The position numbers were made by a program, and so were the translations under genes. 64,000 bases of DNA from Trichomonas vaginalis G3 (lineage: Eukaryota; Parabasalia; Trichomonadida; Trichomonadidae), in the NCBI RefSeq assembly GCF_026262505.1, contig NC_067208.1, forward strand, positions 6,271,962-6,335,961, read 5' to 3'. Shown here piece by piece: positions 10,296-19,236 of the stretch (the stretch's first letter is position 1; each line of letters opens with the position of its first letter). Below the pieces are notes generated by a model. That model was not told the DNA's origin. It saw only the letters and a list, made by a program, of their open reading frames with translations, and ran no database searches.

Positions 10296-11922
10296 ATCCA
10301 ACTATTCTATATTTTTACCATATGAAATGTACGCCGCTCAGAATATAACGCCAACAGTTTTGGATGCCATGAATGGAAATGTTTCCGAATGGTATAACGA
10401 ATGCGACAATGCCATTAGAAGGTCAGAAATAGTTCCTGGAACTTACGAATATACAACTGCTGTTTCTTATGGAAACGTAGGTGAGTTTGGAGAAGGTTCT
10501 TCAACAACAGTAGATATTGCTTGCGACAGGTTTCATATTATTTCTATTGACAACTCATTCTTATACGTGGAACAAGACATTGAAATAAAACCTTCTGCCA
10601 AGTTGTCTGACAAGAAAGGTTGCAATGGAATTTTCTATGTCGGATACCAATATGCTCCAGAAGTTTTCATGGGATATAAGATATATTCTAACTCTGACTT
10701 AGTTCAAACAGTAACATGGGCAAACTATGAATGGTTCGCTTTGAGAAACTCAGTACAACCACAAGCTAGAGAACAAACAGACCAGTATGCAACTATTGAG
10801 AAAATAAGAAGACTTGACCCTAACGTTCCAGGAGTTTATGTTAACCTTTCTGGCAGAAACTGCAGCAGCTAAAGTAAAACTGAAACTTAGAGTTCCTTTG
10901 TCATCTTTCCTCATCTTCAGGTTTTTAAGATACTTGCCAAACTGGGCAGGAAAAATTTCTATCGAACTTACTCCAAGCAAAAATAACTTAGTCATTGCAC
11001 CAACACAAGACCCATTCACTTACTTAGCTGGAACTGGTGGAGCCAAAGTTCTGTGACTTTTGCAAAGACAAAGTTGACTTAGACTTTGGTTTCTCAAACT
11101 TCAACACTGAAGTAAACTATTATTTCAATGCTGCTGGAATGCTTGGGACCCAGTTAAGTTCACATGCGAAAAGTTTGAATGCAAGAGAATAGAAAGCAGA
11201 CTTGCAGTCTATATGTTGGACCCAGATATTTCAAATGCTTTAGCTGCCAAATATATTGCAGTTCCACTTATGTTCCCTATACACCAAATATCTGTCAAAG
11301 ACTTTGCAGGTGAAGTTGGAAACCAAAGTGCTGACCCAGGTGCAAGAACAGATATTGCTTTAACAACTGCAATGAAACATGCAGATACTATGTTTGTACT
11401 GTTCAGACGAACTATAAATGACTATTCTTGTTTCTACAACCCGGTATTAAATATCATATAAACATAGATGGCAAATATTATCCAAGAGAAGAATATTCTA
11501 CAGTTGAGGATATGAGGTCATACAACTTGACATTAGATGCTATGAACTTTAACAACAACTTCACAACAACCATTAACCCTGAAATGCAAAGTTCTATTAT
11601 GCCATATGTGAAAGTATGGACTCATACAGGAGGTCAAAAAACTCAATATACAAATGGAGACCGTTCAAACTTTTGGCTTGGCATTCCATTTGCTGACTCA
11701 GAAGACTTTATGGGTGGTATTTCAACTGTTGGTACTGTACAAATACAATATACTGGTGACAGAGACGGTCCAGATGAATTGAGAGCAAAGAAGTTTACAA
11801 AACCAATAGCACTTTTCACGGAAGATGCTCTTTTGAAGATTCGTTCGATGAAACCTGCTGGGGCTCCTCAGATTGGCATAACGACAGCTTCCATCGAGCA
11901 GATTTTGGCAGCAGGTCAGTAA
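10285..11922 (+). pseudogene. M1 major capsid protein candidate (double jelly-roll), frameshifted
   Basis: The reading passes through frames starting 10285, 10814, ~11057, 11213 and 11428, together ~545 residues, the usual size of a Polinton major capsid protein. Key blocks are RVPLSSFLIFRFLRYLPNW, PLMFPIHQISVKDFAGEV and the C-terminal FTKPIALFTEDALLKIRSMK. The M2 capsid gene (43288) carries an equivalent block, MIIPVNDLLAFQAFDDYPKS, which supports homology. Beta-rich composition agrees with two jelly rolls. The true start is the ATG at 10285; the codon at 10264 is TTG. Breaks lie near 10850, 11055, 11190 and 11440, so no full-length capsid protein can be made from this copy. Confidence 0.65.
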
Positions 11923-11924
11923 GT

Positions 11925-12229
11925 TGTTCTTGAACTGACTTCTCTCCGTCAAATATTGACAGTACGCCAGTTTTGACATAATATTGTATAAACTTACCTT
12001 TAGAAATATCTGTAAGTTTTGTTGTTATATTTTTGTCTGTCAAGAACTTTCACCATTTCAGTTATACCAACTTTCTTTGCTTTATGAAAATATTTTGGTT
12101 CAGCAAAGACTGCTATTCTATAACATTTCCATTGTTTGTATAAAGAACTATTCTGTCAATGTATTTGTATTGTTTGTGTGTGTAAACTTTGTTCTGCTTC
12201 AATTCGAAGAGATACTCGAATACGTCCAT
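11925..12229 (-). pseudogene. M1 small minus-strand gene, ~100 aa, frameshifted
   Basis: A gene too short to stand out as an ORF. It starts at the ATG at 12227-12229 (MDVFEYLFELKQNKVYTHKQ), continues after one break as RIAVFAEPKYFHKAKKVG and after another as ITTKLTDISKGKFIQYYVK, and ends around 11925, just behind the capsid stop. Two frameshifts, near 12115 and 12030. It diverges from the 12248 gene with only 18 bp between start codons. Function unknown; the basic, beta-rich sequence gives no family. Confidence 0.55.
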
Positions 12230-12247
12230 CTTTTTATTCTAAGTAAA
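12230..12247. promoter_or_regulatory. 18-bp bidirectional promoter
   Basis: The whole gap between the divergent start codons at 12229 (minus) and 12248 (plus) reads CTTTTTATTCTAAGTAAA. The gap at 28186-28203 between another divergent pair has the same length and nearly the same sequence. A/T-rich words of this type precede several other M1 genes. Confidence 0.55.
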
Positions 12248-12824
12248 ATGTCATTTCCGAAAAATAGAAGCGTAAGTGTTTCAAAAGGTTTAATGGCGGT
12301 GGCAGATGTGAAGTTAAATTCACCAACTCAAACAAACAGTCAAAGTGTTGTTGTCAATGTCAAAGACAGAGATGTTGAAGTGGGGAAACCATACGAAGAC
12401 GAAGATGGTATAACAATAGTTCCTGTAAAAGAACCAACATATCCTGAAGTTAGCAGAGACTTAAGTTCTGTTGCAGATATTCGAAACGACTACCAACAAC
12501 TGAAAGACAAACTTAAAACTCAGGAGAAGATTTGTCAAGCTTTAAGTATAATGTTAAACTTGGTCGAACACAACCCTGTAAAAGTGAACTCATATGTCAT
12601 TGCACCTCATGAAGTTGAAAGAACTATTGAAACTTTTGACAGAGGCAGACGATATAAACATCAAAGAAATAGAACCCGACATTAGTTGCTGTGGTGTTTC
12701 ATATAATGTCATTGACAAGATATACGTTATGAAAGGAGGTGAAACGTTGAACTTAAAGTATAGTTTCCCAGACGTCATAAAAATATTTGACGACCACAAC
12801 ATTTCATTAAAATTTATTTGCTAA
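12248..12824 (+). pseudogene. M1 hypothetical protein, ~190 aa, one frameshift
   Basis: The start is the ATG at 12248 (MSFPKNRSVSVSKGLMAVAD), not the longer open frame upstream, which is covered by the divergent gene on the other strand. The first ~115 residues end SYVIAPHEVE; a frameshift near 12610 moves to LLKLLTEADDINIKEIEPDI and on to the stop at 12824. A coiled-coil segment (SSVADIRNDYQQLKDKLKTQ) sits in the middle. Six bases later the next gene starts, so the two are co-oriented. Function not recognised. Confidence 0.6.
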
Positions 12825-12830
12825 GTAAAA

Positions 12831-13061
12831 ATGTCAAAACTTCTTGAAAGATGTTTGAAGAAAAATAATATAGACTTTATTTCATGTAAAGGACTTTACA
12901 CACTTTTGAACGATATGAAAGACCCTGTTTTGTTTGTTCGTGTAGACAAAGGAAAGTTCTATGTCTTTACAAAATATTTGAACTTCTTAGACAGAGAACT
13001 TCAAGAAACGCCATGTGAAAGTTTAGATGAAGTTCTTCTCCACTTTCAGAAAAACTTTTAA
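12831..13061 (+). CDS. M1 small hypothetical protein, 76 aa
   Basis: An intact 76-residue protein (MSKLLERCLKKNNIDFISCK...) between the 12248 gene and the penton-like gene, preceded by AAGTAAAA directly before the ATG. Mixed alpha/beta pattern with no membrane segment or metal motif. Position in the morphogenesis block suggests a virion or assembly factor, but there is no direct evidence. Confidence 0.6.
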   Translation: MSKLLERCLKKNNIDFISCKGLYTLLNDMKDPVLFVRVDKGKFYVFTKYLNFLDRELQETPCESLDEVLLHFQKNF

Positions 13062-13071
13062 ATATATATAA

Positions 13072-13926
13072 ATGGCAGAAGATATAATGGTTTATACTAT
13101 TACGACTAAAAACCCTGAGTCATATAATTCTATAACAACAAACTTACAAAGTCCTCAAGGACGATTGTAAACTAACTTTAAACACAATGACGACTAAAGC
13201 CTGTTTTGCTTTTTGACACCAGAAGACTTTATTGTTGTGAATGGTAAAAAATACTCCTTTGAAGATACTTACTCAGATATACCACCAACAGGTTTTGTTG
13301 ACTTATTTAATACTTTAAGTACAGGTGTAACATGTGCTGCAACTAGAGCAGGTTTCGTTATGTTTGGATGTCCGACTGAGTTTACTATAAACAATATGAG
13401 CTATAATACAAAACTTATTTCTGGTTTTTACTACCAACAGTTTCCTATAACAGGAAAAGGTGTCATACAAGGAATGTCTATTCCATTGACTTTAAGTACA
13501 CCTATTTTATATATTGTTTCAAACTTAGGTTCAAAGTGTTATTCGAATGTCGACAGAAACTACTATGACCAAAAGATACTTATGCGTATAAACAATACTT
13601 TCTCTGCTGGTTTGCCTATTGTTCATTCGAATGCAGAATTTTCAACCTTAGTGAACTCAAACACTTTGGCAAGTATAACGTTGACATTAGTTGACGCAAA
13701 CTTTGTTCCTGTAAAACTTTTATGTCCTATGTATTTGTCAATGACGGCAGAAAGTTTCGAATTGGAAGATGCAACTGGTGAAAGTATTGTATTACAAGAA
13801 CAACTTCAACAACAAATAGCTCAAGAACAACAAATGCAACAAATGAACAACAAAGTCAAGAATAAAAAAAAATATTTTTTTTATTTTTATAAAAATGTAC
13901 AGAATAGATGTTTCAGATTTTTATGA
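13072..13926 (+). pseudogene. M1 penton-like minor capsid candidate, frameshifted
   Basis: Starts at ATG 13072 (MAEDIMVYTITTKNPESYNS) after a TTTAAATATATATAA leader; a stop at ~13170 and another near 13215 are passed by one-base shifts into the long frame beginning TPEDFIVVNGKKYSFED. The ~200-residue core is beta-rich (SMSIPLTLSTPILYIVSNLG-type strands) and is followed by a Gln-rich coiled tail. Size (~270 aa), beta content and position between capsid and helicase suit the single jelly-roll penton protein of Polintons. This is inference from size and context; no signature motif proves it. The tail overlaps the helicase start at 13895. Confidence 0.45.
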
Positions 13927-15128
13927 CTTCCAAGCATTCAGAAATATGTGTCCATTTAGAGACTATAACAAAGCAGTCGAGAATTTGAAACGTTTAGTCA
14001 TTTATGTTGACTCTGCCCCAGAATGTTATGTCATGAAAGAATGGGATGTTGTCTTTAACAAACCAAGAGCAACAATAGTGTCTGAACAAGAATGTAGACA
14101 GAAACTTAAGAAAATAAAAGTTGTACAAGTTGGCATGAAGATGTTAGATGCTTGGGATATCTTATTGTCAAAACTTGAAGATTTTTCAGTTCGTGGTATA
14201 AAGTTTATACACCTTCTCCAAACTTCTATTCTATCTTCACTGGATATAAATACGAACAAGTAGAATGGAAAGAAAATATTATAGAAGCTTGGTTAGACCA
14301 TGTCAAAGAAATTATATGCAATGGAAACGAAAGGTTTATGAGTATATCTTATGTTGGTTTGCAAACATCTTACAACATCCAAGTGCTAAAAATGAAACTG
14401 CTCTCATTATAATTGGAAAACAAGGAACTGGTAAGAACACATTCTTTACAGATATTTTGTGCAAACTGTTAGAAGGTTATTCGAACCCGAATATGACAAA
14501 CTTAGAAAACATCTGTGGCAAGTTTAACTCCTCAATAGAGAATATGAAACTTATAGTTTGCAATGAACTTCAAAGTATAGATACAACAAAAGTTTTAAAC
14601 TCAGATGCTTTGAAGAGTCTTATAACAGACAAAGTTGGAGTTGTTGAAAGAAAGTATAAAGACCAAAGAGTTTGTGAAAATGTTGCAAACTTCATTATGG
14701 TTTCAAACAATGCTGTTCCGATGAAGTTAGAAAGTTCTGACAGAAGATATGTAGTTGTCAGAACGTCAGATTCTCATATGCAAGATACAGAATATTTTGA
14801 CGACTTAGCAGAAACTTTGACATCTGACTTTTACAACCACTTGTTCTCATATTTCATGACATTAGATATTTCAAAGTTCAATCCAAGACAAATTCCACAT
14901 ACCGAAGAGAGACAAACATTGTTAGAAGCAAACAAGAGTGTATATGAACTGTTCATAGATGAAACTGATTTTGAGTGTTTAGATGAAAGGTCATTGTACG
15001 ATTCGTATAAACAATATTGTCAAGAATATGGTTATATGACAGCGTCTAAACGTACATTCTTGGCAAATGTCAAAAGTCTTTTAGACGTACAGAATGGTGT
15101 ATATACAAAGAAAAATTTTTATGAGTAA
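13895..15128 (+). pseudogene. M1 superfamily 3 helicase (D5/primase-helicase type), frameshifted
   Basis: The N-terminal part (13895 to ~14210, MYRIDVSDFYDFQAF) leads through a short middle frame (PNFYSIFTGYKYEQVEWKE) into the ATPase domain from ~14330. Walker A is GKQGTGKNT, followed by an acidic motif LIVCNELQSID in the place of Walker B and the SF3 sensor motif NFIMVSNNAVPM, then SSDRRYVVVRTSD. Total ~411 residues, with frameshifts near 14215 and 14340. The enzyme would unwind the linear element during replication with the PolB. No primase domain is visible upstream. An A/T-rich TTTTTATAAAA leader precedes the start. Confidence 0.75.
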
Positions 15129-15164
15129 ATTTTAAAAAAAATATTTTTTTATCCGATAGAAAAG

Positions 15165-15584
15165 ATGGCAAAATTCATCTCAGTAAACAAGTACATGTCA
15201 GGACTTAAAGAAGAACTAGACCCATTCACATATTTGAATGTTTACTTCTACCATTTTGAAAAGTCTTCATTCAGCAAAGTTTGGAACATCGAACCAGTTA
15301 AGTTTGCTATTGTGACTAAAAATGGTGCGAAATTTGAAGACTTAGACATAGAAGGTTTGTTAGCAGTCAAAGAAAATTTTGACAGAAGGTTCTCAAACCT
15401 TAAAGAAGGCAAAGCATACAAACTTGTTATACCTTATGAACCAAAGAAAGCAGACGACTATGAATATTATGAGTCTAAAGTTGTAGAAGTTCAAGGTAAA
15501 TTGGGTAAAAAGATTTTAGAGTCTAAGCCAGTGTTTACTCCTAAAGAGGAAGAGAACATTGACATTGACCCAGAAATGTTCTAA
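15165..15584 (+). CDS. M1 hypothetical protein, 139 aa
   Basis: An intact 139-residue protein starting MAKFISVNKYMSGLKEELD, 36 bp after the helicase stop and preceded by TTTTTTTATCCGATAGAAAAG. The beta-rich centre (YKLVIPYEPKK) and acidic tail ending EENIDIDPEMF resemble the layout of single-stranded DNA binding proteins, and its place next to a helicase would suit that. This is a suggestion only; I see no conserved OB-fold signature. Confidence 0.6.
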   Translation: MAKFISVNKYMSGLKEELDPFTYLNVYFYHFEKSSFSKVWNIEPVKFAIVTKNGAKFEDLDIEGLLAVKENFDRRFSNLKEGKAYKLVIPYEPKKADDYEYYESKVVEVQGKLGKKILESKPVFTPKEEENIDIDPEMF

Positions 15585-15600
15585 AAATAAAATTTTATTT

Positions 15601-16076
15601 TTACATGTCAAATTTCTTTTTCTCTGGAACTGGTTCAGGTTCTTTCTTCTCTTCTTCTACTTTCTTTTCTTTCTTCTCTTCTACTTTCTTCTCTTTCTTT
15701 TCTCTCTTCTTCTTTTCTGGTGGAGTTATGTCAAATTTCTCCGAACCATATTTATGTAAAAGTTCTTTGTCCTTTAATAGCTCATCTATTCTGTTTTCTA
15801 TTTCATCTTCAAGAACGGCGCATGTGTCTTCTTTGCATTCTAAGAAGTTTTGTTGGACTTCATCTCTCCAAGAGGCGTCATCTCTGTCAACAAGTCTGTC
15901 ATTGACAAATTTTAAGACTGCTCTGCTTAATGTTTTATGGTTCTTGTCATATTCCAGAAACAGAACTTTAGAACAAATTCACCTTTCTTGTTTACACTAT
16001 GTAAGATTTTATGGTCGACAGATGTTTTGCTGTCAAAAAGTTTGTCTCGAATATAGATAGCGAAATCGCTAGACAT
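15601..16076 (-). pseudogene. M1 minus-strand gene with Lys/Glu tail, one frameshift
   Basis: Missed as an ORF because it is split. It starts at 16074-16076 (MSSDFAIYIRDKLFDSKTSV), reads HKILHSVNKKGEF, shifts frame near 15965, and continues LEYDKNHKTLSRAVLKFVND, then DDASWRDEVQQNFLECKED and a Lys/Glu-rich tail ending VPEKKKFDM, stop 15601-15603; ~158 residues. The 36-bp gap to the ATPase start at 16113 is a divergent promoter. Function unknown. The tail has the alternating charge pattern of a single alpha-helix. Confidence 0.6.
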
Positions 16077-16112
16077 TTTCTAAAAGATAAAAATTTTAAT
16101 TTTTCTAAAAAT
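16077..16112. promoter_or_regulatory. 36-bp bidirectional promoter between minus gene and ATPase
   Basis: The gap between the divergent ATGs at 16076 (minus) and 16113 (plus) reads TTTCTAAAAGATAAAAATT then TTAATTTTTCTAAAAAT, entirely A/T-rich and roughly symmetrical (TTTCTAAAA on the left, TTTTTCTAAAAA on the right). It supports taking 16113 as the ATPase start. Confidence 0.45.
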
Positions 16113-16988
16113 ATGTTAGAAAAAAAGTTTGCTGACATTGACAAGAAATTTGAGAATGTTTTAAACAAGAACAAGAGGAAGTTAGAAAATGCTCAGATAA
16201 AGCCTATACATGACAAGTTCTTATTTGCTCAGAATGGTATAACAGGTCTAATTGCACCACCTGGGTCGGGTAAGACTTTCACTTATCTTAAAATGGCTGC
16301 ACAACAACAAGAACTAGATGAGAAGAACCCATTTTATGAGTTAGTTGTTATTTGTAGTACTTCTGGTCAATTTGACCAAACCGTCAATTCGTTCAAAGAT
16401 ATTATAAAGAAGTCTAAGTTAGTATGTATAAAGGATACTGAGTTGTTAGATTGGATAAAGAAGTACCAAAGAAGAGTTTTGAAGTACAATGCTATAAATG
16501 AGTATATAAATTCTAAGTTTAAAGACCCAAATGAGGAAATGCAGAGAATATTAGAGAAGAAACACTTCAGAAACAAACAGAAAGAGATAGAATACATTTC
16601 GAAGAAATTGCAATCTTACGATTGGAAGACATACCCTCATAGGTGTCTTCTTATCTTAGATGACTTTGCTTCTCATCCTTTGCTTAAGAATAGAGAACAA
16701 GATATGTGTCGAATTCTTAAGAAGCTCAGACACTTTAACATCTCAGTCGTAATATGTGTACAGACAGCAAAGAGTTTAAGTAAGGATGTTAAAAGAATAC
16801 TTACTGACATTGTACTTTTCCCCGGATTGTCCGAAGACGATTTCATGGAACTTATGAAAGAGTCCATGGCAGGTAAGTTTGACAGACATGAACTATGGGA
16901 GAAGTACAAAGTCATACAAGACCCTCATACTTCTTTCAGAATTCATATCTACGCAAACAAAGTTCAAATTGTAAAAAGTCAAGCTTGA
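16113..16988 (+). CDS. M1 A32-type (FtsK/HerA) packaging ATPase
   Basis: Intact, 291 residues from the ATG at 16113; the same frame is open to 16011 but that stretch is the 5' end of the minus-strand neighbour. Walker A is APPGSGKTF near residue 50, Walker B is CLLILDDF near residue 180, and the sensor ICVQTAKSLSKDVKR follows. These are the marks of the genome-packaging ATPase shared by Polintons, virophages and large DNA viruses. It would power loading of element DNA into capsids. The end reads NKVQIVKSQA; a second copy of this tail occurs at 18496-18524. Lies after the helicase block, with its own divergent promoter. Confidence 0.88.
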   Translation: MLEKKFADIDKKFENVLNKNKRKLENAQIKPIHDKFLFAQNGITGLIAPPGSGKTFTYLKMAAQQQELDEKNPFYELVVICSTSGQFDQTVNSFKDIIKKSKLVCIKDTELLDWIKKYQRRVLKYNAINEYINSKFKDPNEEMQRILEKKHFRNKQKEIEYISKKLQSYDWKTYPHRCLLILDDFASHPLLKNREQDMCRILKKLRHFNISVVICVQTAKSLSKDVKRILTDIVLFPGLSEDDFMELMKESMAGKFDRHELWEKYKVIQDPHTSFRIHIYANKVQIVKSQA

Positions 16989-16993
16989 AAAAT
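16963..16993 (+). repeat. 31-bp ATPase 3'-end sequence, duplicated at 18503-18533
   Basis: The 31 bases starting TTCAAATTGTAAAAAGTC and covering the last ATPase codons and stop occur again at 18503-18533, same orientation, 1540 bp downstream. In the second copy the preceding bases still translate as NKIQIVKSQA before a stop, so it is a remnant of an ATPase tail and not chance similarity. Confidence 0.85.
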
Positions 16994-17170
16994 AAAGAGT
17001 TCATCTACCCTACTTGTTTGAAGTTGTCAAAATACTCTGTTATTTTTCACTGTTTTCATAGAGTTTTGGCGACTGGGGTTTCTTCCCTACTCGCTGTGCT
17101 TCATGATTTTCATGTGTTTTATGCAAGGCCGATAAAAGTCGGTCTAGAGAAATTTCACTGTTTTCGTACG

Positions 17171-17454
17171 GAATTCAATAAAAATATATTTTAGGGTAGA
17201 AGGTTAGATCTAACCTGTTTTCTAACCTCTTTTCTACCCCAGTTATTTTATAAGCGTTTTACATGGTAAACGTTATTTTTGGAATTTTGTGAAAACTCAA
17301 CGGTTTGACACATGCCCTAAAAATTATTTTACTCAGAATTTTGTTGCTGAATTCAATAAAAATATATTTTAGGGTAGAAGGTTAGATCTAACCTGTTTTC
17401 TAACCTCTTTTCTACCCCAGTTATTTTATAAGCGTTTTACATGGTAAACGTTAT
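17171..17454 (+). repeat. Direct repeat pair, 106 bp each
   Basis: Copies at 17171-17276 and 17349-17454 appear identical. Each starts GAATTCAATAAAAATATATT, contains the 16-bp palindrome AGGTTAGATCTAACCT and ends ACATGGTAAACGTTAT. On the minus strand the end encodes NVYHVKRL plus a stop. In the second copy this is the real C-terminus of the 17426-18340 gene; in the first it is a remnant (NSKNNVYHVKRL) of another copy of the same 3' end. The 180 bp before 17171 show no gene. Confidence 0.85.
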
Positions 17455-18505
17455 GAATTCGTGAGACTTTAAACAGTTTTGTAGCTTCTATTTCTTCTTT
17501 TAGTACATCGAATGTTTTAACTATGCCGAAAGTTTCTTTATACTTCTTCTTGACGTCAGATAGAAGGAAATCGTCAGCAGTTGGATAGTTTTTGTTCAGA
17601 AATTCTAACATGTCCATTTTATTTTCTGCTGGTTTCTCTGCTTCTTTCTTTAAGTCTGCATAGTCGTTTCTCATTCTTTCTATCTCTTTGACGGAGTAGT
17701 TATATTTCCTCATTGCTGCTTTACATTTAGAACATTGCGGGTTCATTTTTGCGTTATATTCTGAAACCTTACCAGCTAAAACAACTAAAGCGTCAATTGC
17801 TCTCTTCATCTCAAACATAGCGGGTCTTATTTGTTTGTTCCATACTTTACCTCTTCTATCTTCATCTCTTATCTGCCATACACATTCAGCAACTAATGTA
17901 ACAAAGTTGTCGTAGGTCTTAAATTCTTCAAATTTATATATGTCAGAAACATTCTTATATACCATGTCGCAATCTTTGTCCATAACTTTATGGTTGCAAT
18001 GAAAACCAAGGAATTCATAATTTACCTTTCGTATGAACTTCTTTATTTCTACTGAGTCAGTTGCTTTGACTTCAATTTCGTCGAATTCAGGAATAGTGAG
18101 TTTTTGTTGTTGGATTTCAGGTAGTTTAGGCAAATGGTCAATAATGTCCTGCATTTCATAAAGATACTGTTCATTTGTTTCATCTTTCGCACTACAGTCT
18201 AAATTACTTGTTAAAAGTTCTTGCTTTATCTTCTGGATTTCTGTTTCAAAAGTATATGAAGAAGGAATGAAGCTTTTCATCTCTACTAACATTGACGTTG
18301 GGTTCATGACTAACGAGTTTGGTGCTGTTGTTGCTAACATGTTCTTACAATAAAAATAAAAAATATTTTTTTAAAAAAACTAACTTTATTTTTTATTTCG
18401 GGAAAATTCATGAAAATTCAAGAGGGTAGAAAACAGGTTAGAAAAGAGGTTAGATCTAACCTTCTACCCTAAATTATATTTTTGCTGAATTCAGCAACAA
18501 AATTC
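17336..18505. mobile_element. Cassette bounded by 82-bp inverted repeats, candidate nested element
   Basis: 17336-17417 (GAATTTTGTTGCTGAATTC...) is repeated inverted, almost identically, at 18424-18505. Between them lies one gene (17426-18340, minus) and its promoter. The right repeat touches the duplicated ATPase tail at 18503. The arrangement looks like a one-gene cassette inserted behind the ATPase, or the scar of recombination between two related elements. No short target duplication is evident. Confidence 0.4.
17426..18340 (-). CDS. M1 hypothetical protein, 304 aa, CxxC motif
   Basis: Intact, starting at 18340 (MLATTAPNSLVMNPTSMLVE) after ATTTTTATTGTAAGAAC. Mostly helical, with a single zinc-type pair (NPQCSKCKAAM, ~residue 205) next to a coiled coil (VKEIERMRNDYADLKKEAEK), and a C-terminal region (~245-304) that looks like a small helix-turn domain ending FKVSRIHNVYHVKRL. 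The last codons fall inside the 106-bp repeat. A second set of terminal codons at ~17250-17290 shows that this gene, or a relative, was once duplicated. Function unknown; DNA binding is possible. Confidence 0.65.
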   Translation of the reverse strand: MLATTAPNSLVMNPTSMLVEMKSFIPSSYTFETEIQKIKQELLTSNLDCSAKDETNEQYLYEMQDIIDHLPKLPEIQQQKLTIPEFDEIEVKATDSVEIKKFIRKVNYEFLGFHCNHKVMDKDCDMVYKNVSDIYKFEEFKTYDNFVTLVAECVWQIRDEDRRGKVWNKQIRPAMFEMKRAIDALVVLAGKVSEYNAKMNPQCSKCKAAMRKYNYSVKEIERMRNDYADLKKEAEKPAENKMDMLEFLNKNYPTADDFLLSDVKKKYKETFGIVKTFDVLKEEIEATKLFKVSRIHNVYHVKRL

Positions 18506-18533
18506 AAATTGTAAAAAGTCAAGCTTGAAAAAT
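18503..18533 (+). pseudogene. Remnant of ATPase C-terminus
   Basis: Second copy of the last codons of the packaging ATPase, reading QIVKSQA then stop, immediately beyond the right inverted repeat of the 17336-18505 cassette. No further ATPase sequence is visible upstream of it. Confidence 0.7.
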
Positions 18534-18547
18534 CTAAGTGTTTAGTC

Positions 18548-18727
18548 TTAGTAAGATGGTAGCTTCTTAAAGCAAATACCATTGCTGAGTTTTATGTACG
18601 TGAAGAGAAGTACAATGAATTCAATTACGAGTACAATTGCAATGACAACTAAGGCAACTATTTTTGTCTTTTGCCAGCAAGGGTACTTCTTCTCTTCCAA
18701 TGGTTCGGCAGAACTATACTCACTCAT
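18548..18727 (-). CDS. M1 small single-pass membrane protein, 59 aa
   Basis: Starts at the second Met (MSEYSSAEPLEEKKYPCWQK); the longer form would add four residues. Residues ~22-47 form one strong transmembrane helix (IVALVVIAIVLVIEFIVLLF) with a short acidic N-terminal part before and a short Cys/Lys-containing end after. No signal-peptidase site is evident. It is divergent to the 18772 gene. Such small membrane proteins are common in viruses with internal membranes, but the role here is unknown. Confidence 0.6.
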   Translation of the reverse strand: MSEYSSAEPLEEKKYPCWQKTKIVALVVIAIVLVIEFIVLLFTYIKLSNGICFKKLPSY

Positions 18728-18771
18728 GAGAAATGCCAAAACGGTTTAATAGAAAAAGTGTCATTTTTTTC

Positions 18772-18966
18772 ATGTCCGAAGACTCGAAGGTGCAACACTT
18801 CCAAAATACCGACGAACTCAGAAGAGCAGCATGGCAGTATGTTCTTGACAACTTCTTTGAGTTCTCCAGGAACACCTTGGAAAATGCTGAAGAACTCCGA
18901 CACAGAGAATTTGGAGAAATTGCACTCCAATACTACCTTGACAAACAAAGGGTAAACAAAGGGTAA
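18772..18966 (+). CDS. M1 small helical protein, 64 aa
   Basis: The start is taken as MSEDSKVQHFQNTDELRRAA at 18772, because GTGTCATTTTTTTC, a host-like Inr, lies directly before it. The protein is alpha-helical and charged, ends DKQRVNKG, and the 3' end has a short duplication (AACAAAGGGTAA twice). Intact. Similar in style to the next gene; possibly both are small regulators. Family unknown. Confidence 0.55.
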   Translation: MSEDSKVQHFQNTDELRRAAWQYVLDNFFEFSRNTLENAEELRHREFGEIALQYYLDKQRVNKG

Positions 18967-19007
18967 AATAAGACTAAAAACTTAACGTTTAAAAAGTGAC
19001 ATTTTTA

Positions 19008-19208
19008 ATGAGCTCCGAGTCACCGAGAAAACTTGGTCAGATGTTAGCAGCTTACTTCCCTGAGGAGGATGGAAGCGTTACATACGTAAGGTTCAAAAAC
19101 AACGAACCTGGAATTGCGTACCAAATTCGCAATTACATGACCATGGAAGAGTACGAAAGGTTTCTACAAGAGAAACCAGCTCTAAACAACTCAGAAAAGA
19201 AAGAGTAA
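19008..19208 (+). CDS. M1 small hypothetical protein, 66 aa
   Basis: Starts MSSESPRKLGQMLAAYFPEE at 19008, directly after AGTGACATTTTTA, the same Inr-like leader as the 18772 gene. An intact, compact alpha/beta protein (VTYVRFKNNEPGIAYQIRNY) with a Lys/Glu end. It is 41 bp downstream of the previous stop and on the same strand. Function unknown. Confidence 0.55.
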   Translation: MSSESPRKLGQMLAAYFPEEDGSVTYVRFKNNEPGIAYQIRNYMTMEEYERFLQEKPALNNSEKKE

Positions 19209-19236
19209 AAAGTTTAATTCGTAATTGTTTATTTTT

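Noticed and set aside
11722-12043. Long plus-strand extension of the 12248 gene from 11984
   Set aside because: The extra N-terminal residues are Phe/Leu/Cys-rich and lie opposite a better supported minus-strand gene; the ATG at 12248 has the shared promoter.
15559-16060. Plus-strand Phe/Ser-rich frames after the 15165 gene
   Set aside because: They are antisense to the minus-strand gene at 15601-16076, whose Lys/Glu tail produces Phe/Ser on the other strand.
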